From: Zonotrichia leucophrys gambelii
Lineage: Eukaryota > Chordata > Aves > Passeriformes > Passerellidae
Direction: 5' to 3'
Length of the DNA: 64,000 nucleotides
NCBI RefSeq assembly: GCF_028769735.1
Contig: NC_088176.1
Span: forward strand, 20,087,501-20,151,500
Shown here piece after piece: positions 38,001-50,700 of this stretch. Below the pieces are notes generated by a model. It did no database searches. It saw only the letters and a list, made by a program, of their open reading frames with translations, and was not told where the DNA came from. Within the stretch, counting starts at the first letter, position 1. Every line of letters begins with the position of its first letter. A program made the translations under genes and the position numbers.

Positions 38001-41000
38001 TTAACAGCCTGAAACTCTCCCAGATTTTATTTCAGAGAGAGAGTAAGTCTGATGCCAAAGCCATCTTTTCTAAGTGATCTGTCAATGATCTGTCAAACTG
38101 TTCCCTTTGATTAGGGAATACATTGCAGTCAAATGGAAACTTTTCTGCACAACACAGAGAATCATGCTAACTGTGCTGCTGCCAATCAGCTACTGCTACT
38201 GCTGATTTATGCAATCAGCTATAACTTCAGGCAAACTTTTAAAACATCTGAGACCATATTTCTGGATAATATGATTGAGATTTTTTAAATGCTTTTTTAA
38301 AATGTGGCCACTATTTTTTAATGCATTTTTAACACAGCTTGGATTCTTTATCATAGAATTTGTCTTCATGAGAGAAACATTTCAAAACTTGGAAACTGTA
38401 AAATAATATTATTAGAAATGACAGTGTAAATAACTAAAAATGTGAGAGCATTTTGTTTGAATGAAAGATCTGAATGTCACAAAATTCTATGCAATCCATT
38501 TTTCAAGGGTGAGCCCCTCCCTATTAAATGCATTTTCAGCTGTTGTTCCATGGAATATAAGCTTAATATCCAGTACATCCTATATAAGGGAACTGTAGCC
38601 TTTTCAAGAAGATGAACTCAATAATTTGTTCTTTTTTATCTCTAACTATGATGATGCTGCTTAAAAGCAGTTGACTGACTTTTTGTTTTGTAGCTTCTAT
38701 GTGGGAGAAAATCCACTGTAATTAAATCTAATAAAATCCTCTAATTCCCAGTATAAACAATTCTCTGACATAGACAATTCCCCTGAGTCTACATCAGAGC
38801 CCAAGGAAAACAAAGAACAGGAGCTGTTTCTTACTTCCTTTTAAATATTTGATCATTATGGACAAACTTCTGCCCTGATTAACAGTAGCTGAAAGCCTTA
38901 CTCAAAGTAATTATTTTTGAGATAGAATCTGAATTACTGGTTTTCCTCTCACTTGTAATGTTACTTAGCATGATGACTAAACTAGCATGTAATTTAGGCT
39001 GTGTAAACAACAAGACAATAGTTGTCTGAATTGTTCTACAACATGTAGTGTTGTATTTCTCATTTTGTATTAGAAACAAAAGCACATAAACCCTGCTTGA
39101 CAGGATTTGAGATTGCAAGTGCACTGCAAAAGAAGAGCTATGTGCCTTATTAAGCAAATGTACCAAAACTGAGGAAACAGCTTACAAGTATGAATCATAG
39201 GAATATTATTAATACTTTTCAGTGATGCAATACTAATTCCAAGGACATTGCAATGTCTGTCTCCATTTAGGGCTTGTGTTAATGGGGTGTGTTGACAAAA
39301 CCCTTTGTCCATCAGTATACTGTGAACCAGGCAGAGCTTTGGGTACATGCCCAGCCCTTTAGGTACCTGCTTTCCTCATACCTGGGAGCTTTGAGACTAC
39401 ACCACCAGAGAGCACTGTGCTATTTCTGCATGTCTTCCTTACCTGTCTCTGTGCGTTTAAGGACCTGTTTTATTCAGTCTTTTTTCCTGTGATACAGTAG
39501 AACTCAAGTGGTTGTTGTGATTCTACTGAAATTCCTAAACATTTTACTGTTGTTGTCCTGTGTGCACCCTGTGTGCAGCCCTTCCTTGACCTGACTAACC
39601 TCATCTGGAACCTTCACCCCACTTAAGGCCCAGAAATCTCTTTTAAGCTCAGACTCACTCCTGGGATCCTTTGTGTGAGTGCTGTTGTTCAGGTGCTGGC
39701 CTGCCCTCTGAGTCCTGGCTGGAGCTGAGACTTGTGCTGTGATTGTCTGGGGCACCCCCTTCTCAGAGCAGCCAGTCCTCTCTGCACCTTGACATTCCTG
39801 AACTGGCCCATGACCTGGGATACCTGCTGCTGAAAATAGACTGTGACACATGGCTACCAAACTACCTTGTTTCTGCTATTCCTGACGTATTTACACGAAA
39901 GCATCATGTATTCCAATTTAAAAAAAAAACCAAAAAATGTAATTCTATATTGCAGTAGGATAAAATTGGTGTAAGAAAAGGGGAGGCAATATTTTGCTTA
40001 ATGTCACCTTTTTTTCTCTGAAATTTCCTCTGACTTTCTGAATTTCTAGCTTTGTCATTGCAGATTGGATTGTTGTATTAAAGTACTTTTGAACTGAAAA
40101 AGAAATCCATCCTCCTTAATTACAATGCAATTGAAAAGCTAGATTGATTTGAAATATTGGAAAACAGCAACCTTATCACCAAACAGAGCTCAAACAGAGC
40201 TTTTCCATTTTTGTTGAAATGCTCTCCAGACCAAAGTAGCACCTTAATATTTTTAAGTTTAGTCACAGAACTGAGTTATGGATACCTCTTAATAATATAA
40301 TAGGATATATAATAAATGTTCTTTAGCCATTGCTAAAGACCATTTAGCAATGCTTATTATTAGCATAATTTTAAAGATATCTCACAGTAGCCCTGTCTGT
40401 AGCTTTATAGAGACGTGTAATAAAGACAACCACATAACTATCCCAAGAGAATAAAAATCAAATACATGGTTGCAGGAATTCCTAGACAAGGAGGAAAAGC
40501 TCCTAAATTAAAAGCACTTCAGTGGAAGCTGTCCCCATGAACAAACTGCTCAGCCCTGCTTACAGGAGGAAATGTTGAGGCACCAGAACAGAATTCCAAA
40601 CCAGTCTCCAAGCAGGAATTCTTTAGTGGTTTTCCACAGTGCCTGCCTTTCTTCCTATTTGTGTGGCGTTGCTGAAACTGCTGCAAGAAATGGAATAGAC
40701 TTTCATGGTGTGTATTTGAATAAGTAATGCACTGTGGTAGGTGTCAAATTAGCTCTGTTGTTATTAAAGCATTTGTTTTCTTGCTCTGTCACTATGGGCA
40801 AGCCGTCTTACTTGGGTGTGCCTCTGTTGCTTCCCAACCTATTAACTTTATGTAAATAATGTAAAAAAATAGAAGAGAAAAACAAGAACCAAAAACCTGC
40901 TTAAGCTGTCACCTTGTTTATACTCTGGACAACTGGGGGATCTTAGCTGACAGTGAAATACTTTAAGCTGTTTGTTTTGCTGACAGGCTGACTTGCTATT

Positions 41001-41220
41001 TCATTTCTGATGTTGTTCTAATTTCCTCTCAAAGTCATCATCCTTCCCCATCACTTTGGCAGTATTTTTCCGAGCTACCTGGATGTATATAAATCTTATG
41101 ACCATCCCTGTTAGTCCTTGATCTTTCCTCCCAGGATAATAGTCTCATTGTGAGATTGAAACTTTTGTTTCAATTTTCTAATCACCAAATTCTTTCAGCA
41201 GCACTTTTTAAGGAGAAAAC
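35100..41220. other. Intergenic sequence between the CpG island and MYOZ1
   Basis: No exon recognised. One MIR-like relic lies at 40.8 kb. A GC-richer stretch at 39500-39850 followed by an A-run may be a worn interspersed repeat of unknown family; the 118-codon ORF across it is not convincing. Confidence 0.55.
40780..40875 (+). mobile_element. MIR-like SINE relic
   Basis: CACTATGGGCAAGCCGTCTTACTTG followed by GTGCCTCTGTTGC fits the MIR core (TGACCTTGGGCAAGTCACTTAACCTCTCTGTGCCTCAG). It is diverged. Confidence 0.5.
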
Positions 41221-41229
41221 ACAAAAGCT

Positions 41230-41560
41230 GTTTTTCATCTTGGTGTTTTATTGTTAATACATGACAAAACAGGTTTATTATCAATCAGACAGGCAGCATG
41301 CAGCATTGCTAAACAGAAAAACACTTCCTTAGTCTTGGCCTCTTATGTGCTGGTGAATAAAAAGCTCCTTTTCCTCAAACTGTGTCTGATTTAGATTAGC
41401 AGTACAGTGAAGAGAAGTTTAGAACCTGCTTGGGACTTGTCTTGGCTACAGGCAAAAGAAAGAAAGAGCTGACAGAGCTAGAGTTGCACTTTTCCTCCTT
41501 ACTATCAACTTGCATAGAGAAAGGGCTGAGAAAAAAAGGGAAGGTCTTGGCAGTGGGGAT
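41230..41560 (-). other. MYOZ1: MYOZ1 3' UTR with two poly(A) signals
   Basis: Below the stop codon the minus strand carries AATAAA at 41279-41274 and again at 41252-41247, about 280-310 bases after the stop. Either would give a short 3' UTR. The exact cleavage site was not determined, so the lower boundary is approximate. Confidence 0.6.
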
Positions 41561-41792
41561 TTACAACTCTTCTGTTTCACCACTCATTGGCACATTGACT
41601 GCAGTCTGGTACTCTGAGAAGTCTCCTGAAGGCATCCAAGGTATCGGGGTTCTGTTGAAGGAGGGTCTTTTGCTGAAATTTTGATTATATATCATGAGAG
41701 ATTCTGGGAGCAAAGGGCAGATATCAAACTGAGGCACTTTGAAGGTCATCCGTTTGGCTGCTTTTTCAAAACCCCCATAAGGCATGGCAGTC
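41561..41792 (-). CDS. MYOZ1: MYOZ1 coding exon 5 (C-terminus, stop codon)
   Basis: After the acceptor CCTATGCCAG (AG at 41794-41793) the first base completes the arginine of SFNR. The exon then reads TAMPYGGFEKAAKRMTF, later SFNRTPIPW, and ends ETEEL followed by a stop codon. TAMPYGG and PSFNRTPIPW are conserved in all myozenins. The last five residues match the acidic C-terminal E-T-E-E-L type motif known in myozenins and myotilin as a ligand for PDZ domains of ZASP and other enigma-family proteins. Nothing is missing or odd in this exon. Confidence 0.96.
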
Positions 41793-44700
41793 CTGGCATA
41801 GGGGAATACATGGAGTTAGCAAACAGAGCACAGGTAAGCAACAGGATTTATCAGATAAATAGTCCAAGTTATCAAGATTCTAAACTGCGCTACTCTTGCT
41901 GTTGGCTAACAAATCCTTCATGAGAACATAGATGTATCCATTGCCCATGTACAAAAAATTATGTAAACACACACACATGCTGCTGTGCACTTCCTTCACC
42001 CTTGTTGCATCAATCTCCATCAAACCATACACCTTTGACACCTGTTAGTTTTCTGTACATGGAGCAGGCAGAGGCTGCATTATTGCAGAAACGAGTGGGA
42101 TGTGGGTTTGTCCTTGGTACTGATGACCTGAAGCTATGGAGGTGGGTGGCAAAATTGTATAGAGAGGTTAACAAAAAATTGTTGCTGTCCTAGAAATATT
42201 TGTAAACTTTCAATGCTTATCATAAACAGCAGAAACATCCTGATTTGTATATGAAGTGCTGTGAAATCTATGGCTGCTGATCATAAGTATTTTTCATGAC
42301 CTCTTGAACTTCAAAGGGTTGCAGTAAAAAACAGTGGCAAGCTACATCTCCTGGTCAAATGGGGAGAGAAAGAGAGGCAAATAGGATTAAAGTCCTCTTA
42401 TCCAACTGCATTGGTTTTCTGTGCATAATCTGAATTAAAATCTCTAAGTCTTAATGTATTTTGTCTTTGTAGTCTTCCAAACATTTCATCCACTGGAGAC
42501 TGTGCTAAGCAAAATGAAGTGCAGCTAAAACTTATTTACAGGAGGGCTATGATCAGCATTATTGTGTTTTCTCTTGCTAAATAAACTGCACTGAATATCT
42601 AAGAGGACTTACCGGTTAAAAGACTTGTAGTGGGGGAAATCAGCTTTGGGGCTGTACGACAGCAAGTCCGTGGAGAACTGGCTTTTGTCCTCAGGGCTGA
42701 TACCCATCGCTCGTTCCCAAGGGGAAATATAAGTTTTAAATATAGTCACTTTTTTGCCTCCTGACTTCCCATCTGTAAACAGAGGAAGGTAAAGCAGTCT
42801 AGTTAGATGGCACTCTTAACTGCATTGTGCTACTATGTCCTGCTACTGAAGTTGAAGCGCCAGCTTTGTTTCCATATTCTGTAACTCCTACATCAATACA
42901 AGCTTTTATGGTTAGATTTCTGTTTTGAAAAGATGATCATACATCACTTCTGTTCTTTTCCACAAAAGCAGATAGTACCACAGTCTAAGAGCCACTCATC
43001 CAGGAATTTGCATTAAAGCATGTATTTGGAATTTTTCATTCTTTTTTTTGCTCATATAGAAAGAACCAAAGTCCTCACCTCATCATCTCTTCCACTAATA
43101 GGAGGGAAGCTTCATATGAGGAAAGATGCAAACAATTTCTTCATTTACTTTTCTGTATTTTCTGTCAGATCATAGCAGACATGACATGGCATTTTCTTTG
43201 TGATTACATAAACAGATATTCACATTTTTCCCCTTCTCAACTGAGATGTTAGACATAAGTCTGTCTCAATCACCTCAAGGTGGCTAAAAGCAGTTTGCAA
43301 ATATTATGTGGTATCTCACTTGAAGTTAAAATCCTATCAGTGACTAAAGCTGCACTTTGTTGTAAAGTCAGACACTTGATTGCTAGAAATTTTAGATTAG
43401 CTTCTAGTTGCTCCATTAAGCAAATGAGTTTAGACAAGGGATTTCATTCTGCATTTCCCTTCCCTTCCCTTCCCTTCCCTTCCCTTCCCTTCCCTTCCCT
43501 TCCCTTCCCTTCCCTTCCCTTCCCTTCCCTTCCCTTCCCTTCCCTTCCCTTCCCTTCCCTTCCCTTCCCTTCCCTTCCCTTCCCTTCCCTTCCCTTCCCT
43601 AGCTGTGTATAACACCACCTTGCTAGTAAGAACATAAGTTTTGTATTGATATGTAGCACACTTATAATATTTTCATCCTTCATAAACCTCAAAACCCCTG
43701 AGCAATGATATCTGCTTAGCTTGATTAGGGCAGATAATAACAGATTAATGGAGAGAGACATTCTGGTGCTTTCTTGGCACTAAATTTTGTGTAGAAAACA
43801 AATCCTTATGAATTAAGTGGCAAAGAATGAACACTATTATCTGAATATTTCTTCTTTATCACACCTCCTTTGTCTGTCTTGCTTATTGCAAACCATGCCA
43901 AGTCCTGGGGTTCCCTGCTTTCAAAGAATTGCAGACATTTACAAGAATCTCTTTTTTAATTTAAAAAAGCCCTAAAAAACAACTACTCCCCACTTTTTTG
44001 TGTGAAGTATTTAAACTAAGCAGTTGACCAGCAAATTGATTGCTAGAGTTGAAACAAAAGCAGCTGGGATTTGTCTCTGCAGTGAAAGCTATAGGATGAC
44101 ATTAATCCTCCTTCTCCCTGCACACACAATAACAATGAAGAAAAATCTCCCGTAAGAAAACTCTAAGAGTCTATACAGATTGCTTTTTCACAGGAAATGT
44201 AAAAGCTGATTTTGATATAAAATGCACATTATTCCAGAATGTAAATGAAAATACTTGGATCTTACAAGATTTTACAATTACAAATCCATTTGGTTACTCA
44301 AGGCAGTTATTCCTGGTTCCCAGGCAAATTTGATTATATATATTTTTTCAATCTATAGGGACTGTTAAAGTGATGATTACATCTGCTGACTCTTATACTA
44401 GGTATTTGTTTCTAGAGATTTCTGGCCAAACTAAACAGAGGATAAAATCAGGCAAAGAGTAAATTGAATTAAAACTATTTTTACTCATAAAGATATTGCC
44501 TCAGTGGCCCAGTGGTGGTTACCAAATAACTTTTAGGAATATTGCTGCTCCTTTCTGAAGATTATCCAAAAAGTGTTCTTTTTTTAGGTAGAAGCTTTGA
44601 TTTGAAATCAGGGCTCAGACATTCAAGTCGGATACTCAGATCAGACTTCTGATCTCAAGAGTTAATAGCAGTGTCTCCAGTGGTCGGTGTGAAAGCCTTG

Positions 44701-47700
44701 AAAGGGAGAGCCACACTGGCATGGCACAGCTGCACTGGCCTTCTGCTCTACCAGCCTTAGGAGCTCAGCAGAGAAGTCTCCTGTCATTTCTGTGGTCCAG
44801 CCAAGCAAGGTATTTCTCCCTCCTGCCTGTGGTTGAGCAGCATAGAAGAATACAAACAAAACCATCAAACTAAAAGCAGTTCAGCTCTTCTAGGCTTTAC
44901 ACTGGAGCTTTGTTTGGAAGAATCCAAGAGTTAGATTAATTTGCTTTTCCTTAAGAGTAGGCTTGCCATGTGGTCTGGTAGCTTTAGTTTCTTATTCTTG
45001 CGGAGGGATACTTGCCTTTGTCAGTACCATCGCCTCCTTCCCCAGCACTCCCGGATGATTTCCCTGCATGCTCCCCTTCACCATCTCTGGCGCCCCCTCT
45101 GCTCGCAGGCCGGGGAGGGGCCCCGGGCTGCTGCTGCGTGCTGGGCCGTCCCCTGCCCCGTGCCGGATCCTTCCGCCATACCGCCCGTGCCCGTGGCGTG
45201 ACTGTCTCCATAGCTCCTCCGGGGGATGAATTCGGAAGTGATCCTAGGGGAGGAGAAAAGAGTGTGCCTGAATCTCTGCTGCAGGACATGGTGTATTCGT
45301 GTTTGTAGGGCTGGGTCCCAGAATGTGAACTCCCGAGTCTCTGTGATCTGACCAGTTCTGTGTCTCTGTTCCAAAGCCAGTGGCAGAACTTCATGTGAGT
45401 TATTCCCTTTATTCAGTCTAGCAGCAGCTGTGGAACAGCAGAAGTGGCGATGGAAGCACACTCGCCTCATAGTCATTTTATGTGATCAGGGTGGTGTTGT
45501 CCCCACCAATGATGACTATAAAATAGAGGAGGAGGTGAAAGGAAATTTAGCTTTTGCCAGAGCAGGTGGAAGTCCAAACAGAGATAACATTGGCTAACCT
45601 GTGGGAAAGCAAGCCTGGCAAGAAAGTGTTTTCATGTCAAAGTTAACATAACCCCAGCTCAATTACAATGTGGGAATTAAGTGTTACAAGTCACCAGTAC
45701 AGCAGGGTCTCTGTGACAACACAAAAGTCAGGAAGATATCTGCCTTTTTGCCTGTTTTCCATATATATAATACCATTGAAGGTCTATATGAAAGTCTGCT
45801 TGGGGAGGAGTATTTACATGTTGAGAAAAACTGAAGAAATAGCAGCCTGGGAAAACAGAAAATACTTCCTGGAGACAACAAGAGGGAAATGACAAAAAGG
45901 AAGAATTTTGTTTGTAGCAGTATGTGAATTAGCAAACCAAATCTAACCAGCAACAGGGTAAGAAAGAAAGAAAGTTGCATCCATCAATAAAATTAGGTTG
46001 GTCTTATTTTGCAGACCATTCACTCTTCCTTGGTCAGACTAGAAGGCACAATCTCTGCAGTATGTAGTAAAAGAGCAAACAATCCATGCAGGATTTATTG
46101 ACCTTGTGGTGTACATTTTGGCACAATATCCTGTCTTTCCACACAGAAACTTTCATAAATGCTTGTGTGGAATAGAAACTGATATAGTATGTTTAGAAAA
46201 ATGTTTCACATATTGGTCATAAGTGACATCAAAACTAGACTCCTATCAGACTTTAAAAGTGTCTCTTGTGTAGCACAGCCCACACAGCTATATAATGCAA
46301 GTAACCTGGGTTATATATCACATATAGTCTCTCCTGTTGGACTAGGAGATTGGCTATTACATGCACAAAGATGCAACAAATACACATTAATGACACTAAA
46401 TGAATCTGTGGTTCCTCATACTGCTATTCTACCTGTATAAATCTCAGGCAGCCTCAGACATGGCTCTCAAAGGGTTTAGGCTTTCTCAGGGCTCTTACAC
46501 CTAGCACAGTTTAGCAAAAAGAAGCTTTCCAGGCTGTAAACAGGCTTCCAAGGCCAGCTGTTCAGTCAGCTAAAAATAGTCGAGAAGTGAAAACCCCACA
46601 AGGCTCAAGGCAGAATTAGCTAACCCTCTGCTCCCTGTGTCTCCCACAACAGTGTCCAGGGTTTCACAGCAGGTCACCAGGCTGCAACCCAGGCAGGCAG
46701 CCAGCTGCAGGCTGAAGTGGCAGAGCTGGTTCCCCCAGGGCCTTTAGGGACTGTCTGTCCTTCTCCTAGCTGCAGGGAATTCCCTTTTTAGGAACACAGG
46801 AGATAATGTTCCCGTGAATGTCAGGAAGCACTGAGAGGGGAGAGGATTGTGAGCATTAAGCTGTACACAGGAGCTAACTGGGCAATCTGCTCAATTATGC
46901 ATGGCAGCTATGTAGCTGTAAAAAGGCAAACTGAAAAAGGGTATTTTGAGGGTTAGGGGTCAGAATGAGGTTATTTTCAAAATGTTAATATATATGCAAG
47001 GGTAATGCTTCTACTGATTTGCTCACTACTTTCAAAACTAAATTTGCATCTGTTTTCCTTCTAGTTTCACCCATGCTGTGTGCCCTTTCTGAGAATTATG
47101 GGCTTATTTCTCCTTTCTGTGGTTACTTACATGCCTCTCCTGCAAGAGAAAAAAAAAGTCCCAAAGCATCAGCATAAATGAGCTGCAGTAAAATGGACTG
47201 TTCTGTTTCTGCTCACAGCAGTATTTGATGTGACTGGGGAGGGGCATCATTGTCATCTGGTGTTATTTTAAATTGCAGTATTATCACTAAGTAGGAATGA
47301 AGTTTCTCTGGAACAGAAGGTCTGCATCAGGAAAGCCACTCCTAAATCTTATTTAGCTGCAAATTAAATTAGTTTGATTTGCCTTAAGCTAATTTATTAT
47401 TCTTCATGGGCCTGCTGAGAAAACATCTCATCTGCTAAAAGCAGGCAACTCTATTCAGATAGGAAGGACATGTTTTCCATGCAACACCCCAGTTACTCAC
47501 CTGCTAGAACAAAAATATAATTTTCTTTAGTTTTGATCACCACAATTGTTTGTCTTAGCTCAAATTAACATGAAGCAAGGAGAAAATAATCTTTTTGAAA
47601 GATTTTTCCAAGACAGTGGAGCTCAGGAAAGACAGCCTCAAGCAGGAGTCTCAACATAGTAAAAGCTGCATAGGTACATCTTTGTCTCCAGTACATGGAG

Positions 47701-50700
47701 CACACCTCTGGTCAGAGTTTTAGAGTGAAATTTTAGAGTTTTGGAGCTCACACTTGAGGAAAATGCATGTCTTGGGCCGCTGCTAACAGCATGTGGAACA
47801 TTTACATATATGCATATTCACGTCATAAAACCAGCCTCTCTGTTAGTATTGATTGACTGTGTTGGTGGGAGTTCCAGGAGAGAAGTCCAGGAATGTCAGC
47901 TGAGATGGCTGACAACCTCCTGCTGGCTCTGGGGACAGATCACACGGCTCCTCCTGTCTGTGCATTGGTGGAGGTAGTGGATATTATCAGTCCCAGGGCG
48001 TCCCTAAATCCACTCTAATAAGAGAGCACTTGGTGCCAGTTCATGTGATGGGTCCCCTGGGTTGGCTAAACAAATTGGGCTCATGTCTTTCAAGTCCTTA
48101 GTGCTAGCAAGCGCCTGCTCTTGCAGGCTGAGTGCTTACATGGACAAATTCTGAATTCCCTAGAGCATGTGCCTAATAAAAACTAGATAATGAAAGATGA
48201 TCCAACTAATGGGGCTGAGATCTCTGTGTATCTCAAGGCCCTGACGTCACTGCAGGCAGTCCCCAGGAGAGACACTGTGTGCTCCCCTTCAGCTCCTTGC
48301 TGTGCCCTGAAGAAAATGATTGAGGCCACCAAATGTGTTTCTATTTCCACCTCACTGCTAAAGAGCTCCCCAAATGTTTGATGCCTATGTAGTTACTAAC
48401 ACTTCTGAAGTTACTGGACTGCATCGTCTCCGTGGCAGCCACTCAAATGCTCCTTGATGGTGGGATGGAAGATTTAAAATTCAGACACTTGCAGAGTCTC
48501 ATAGACTGCCTGCTGTTTTTATCAAAGCGTGGGCCTCAGTCCTTCATTTGGAATTGCATAGCCTTAAACCTATGACTCATTTTTTAAAAAGGGTGAAAAT
48601 AAGAAGCTGTAGAAGCATCTTACATTTTTTTTTTTCAAACTTGCTACCCTGAGAGGCACAGTAGATTGAGCTCCTGCTTTCTATTTCCAGGTCCATTTCT
48701 GACTTGCTGTGTAATCTTAGACAAAATATTTTTTTGCTTCTGTGCCTGAATTTACCCATCTAAATAACAGGAATTTTTATCTAATGCTACCCAAAATTAG
48801 ACACATCTTATTTGTATATTTTATATCATTTTTGTCACATTTTCTTTGTGGATGAAAGAAATTGTGTTTCGGAATTTTGGTCCAGAGTTTTCTCACAGTG
48901 CTGCAACAAATTGGAGCACTGTGGAAAATAAAAGACTCTTTTTTTCTGTTACTCTGCTTTTTCCACTCCAGTCACTTCTTGAATAAGAATGCATCAGACT
49001 CCACATTCACTCTTCCACAGCTTTGGGTATAGTGGAACCCCTAGGTCTTCTGCACCAATCCAGCTCCAGTGCAGCAAAGCTCATTTTGTTAAACAAGTTA
49101 CAATCTCACCTGGCTCACTCCACTTAGGTCATACCTGAGAATTGCATCTTAGCCTGCAATTATCCTGTGATGTTTGTTCAAGAGGTTTAACATTCTATGA
49201 AGAACAGAACTCCTAGAAAAATTATTTTCCTAACATTTCCTCTTTAACCTTACCTCCACTGATCTTGCTTGACATTCATCCAAGTGCATTAAGGGGCATA
49301 CAGAGGCAGCACTGCATGCTCTGTAAGAAACCAAGCAGCTGCATGATGACATTTCTCCATGGTTGTTTTCCTTCAGACACTGTAGTGTGCCTGGCTATTC
49401 CTCACGTAAGATCTCTGAGGCAGGTTGGTGCTGTACTGCTGTCTGCTATGAAGCATCACTTTTGGTTTGTAACATATCCACGTCCATTTTCTTCCTGCTA
49501 CTTCTGCCTGCTCTGAGTTCTTGTCCAGCACTGAAAAGAATACTAATTCCTGCCATTTGCCAGAACAGCAGCAATCCAATTCTTTAGATTTCTTAGATTT
49601 TGTTTCACAGTTGGTATCAGCTTAAAAGAGACCTCTTGACCTGAAGTCCAGCAGAAACTGCCAACACATTTTAGTTTGTCTTCATACAAGCTTTGCCATG
49701 ACTGGAAGCTGCATTTATTTTAACTTGTGGATGACTGTAAGAAAGCACCAAGGTGGGGATTTTGGTTGTGGGTCGGTGTGGTTTTTGAGGTACTACTGCT
49801 CATAATTGTCTATTTACATATTGGTTATTTTACCTTGCTAATTGTTTTAAGATCGGATAATAAAACATAAAAAGGAGAGGAGAAAAAGGAAAGTCTCCTA
49901 CATGTAACCCAAATCAAGCCACAGGTTTTGACTAGCAGAAGGACCATGTTTAAGGATTCTTACTGGAAGAGAGACGGAGTAATGGCAACATCCAAGACAC
50001 GTAACTATGGCTTCATTTTCAGTTTCCCATTCATGCCTGCCAGCCAGGTGTTAAAAGGTTTCCCCTTGATGACAGCAAGTTCTTACACTGAGGTTCAAAA
50101 GCAGAGGTGGGATGATGAAAGGAGTTAGGGCAATAATGAGTGAGGCTGCAGGGCTAAGAAATATTGTTTCACGTGATCTTAAATGTATTTGAGGACAAAC
50201 AAATTCAGCATTATGAAGGAAAGCAGTCTGTGAACTGCTGATCTATTAACTGCTGAACAGTGAAGTGGGATTTAGGAAATACAAAGACAAGACTGAGACC
50301 CTATCTTTGGTTTTAGGTGACTCATTAATCTACCCCATGTTTCAGTTTCACTGTTAAAAAATAAATGTAGTGATTTTCCACATTCTCTAGTTGGCCAGAG
50401 GATACAGTAATAGAGCAAAACAGCAAGATAGGATTTCATCATGGTCTTTAGTCAGTAATAAATTATATCTTGCAGCTCCACAATGAAGTTGAAAATATCC
50501 TCTGAGACATGGAGAGAATCACAGTTCCTGTGGGTGGCACAGCCTGGGATGAGGAGAAGAAATCCTACATCTGGTTTACTAGAGAAGGCTCAGAAGAGCC
50601 CAGCTTCTCCAGCACAGCACAAAACAAGGAGGATGTTGCCCAAATTCTCCCTGTTTGGCAGGATAATGGTGTCAAACTCCAATAAACCTCCCTAAAACCT

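Noticed and set aside
39500..39935. Possible retrocopy ending in an A-run
   Set aside because: No target-site duplication or recognisable parent sequence; the A-run is interrupted and short.
43280..43612. ORFs with PFPSL or GREGK repeats
   Set aside because: They are translations of the (TTCCC)n microsatellite, not proteins.
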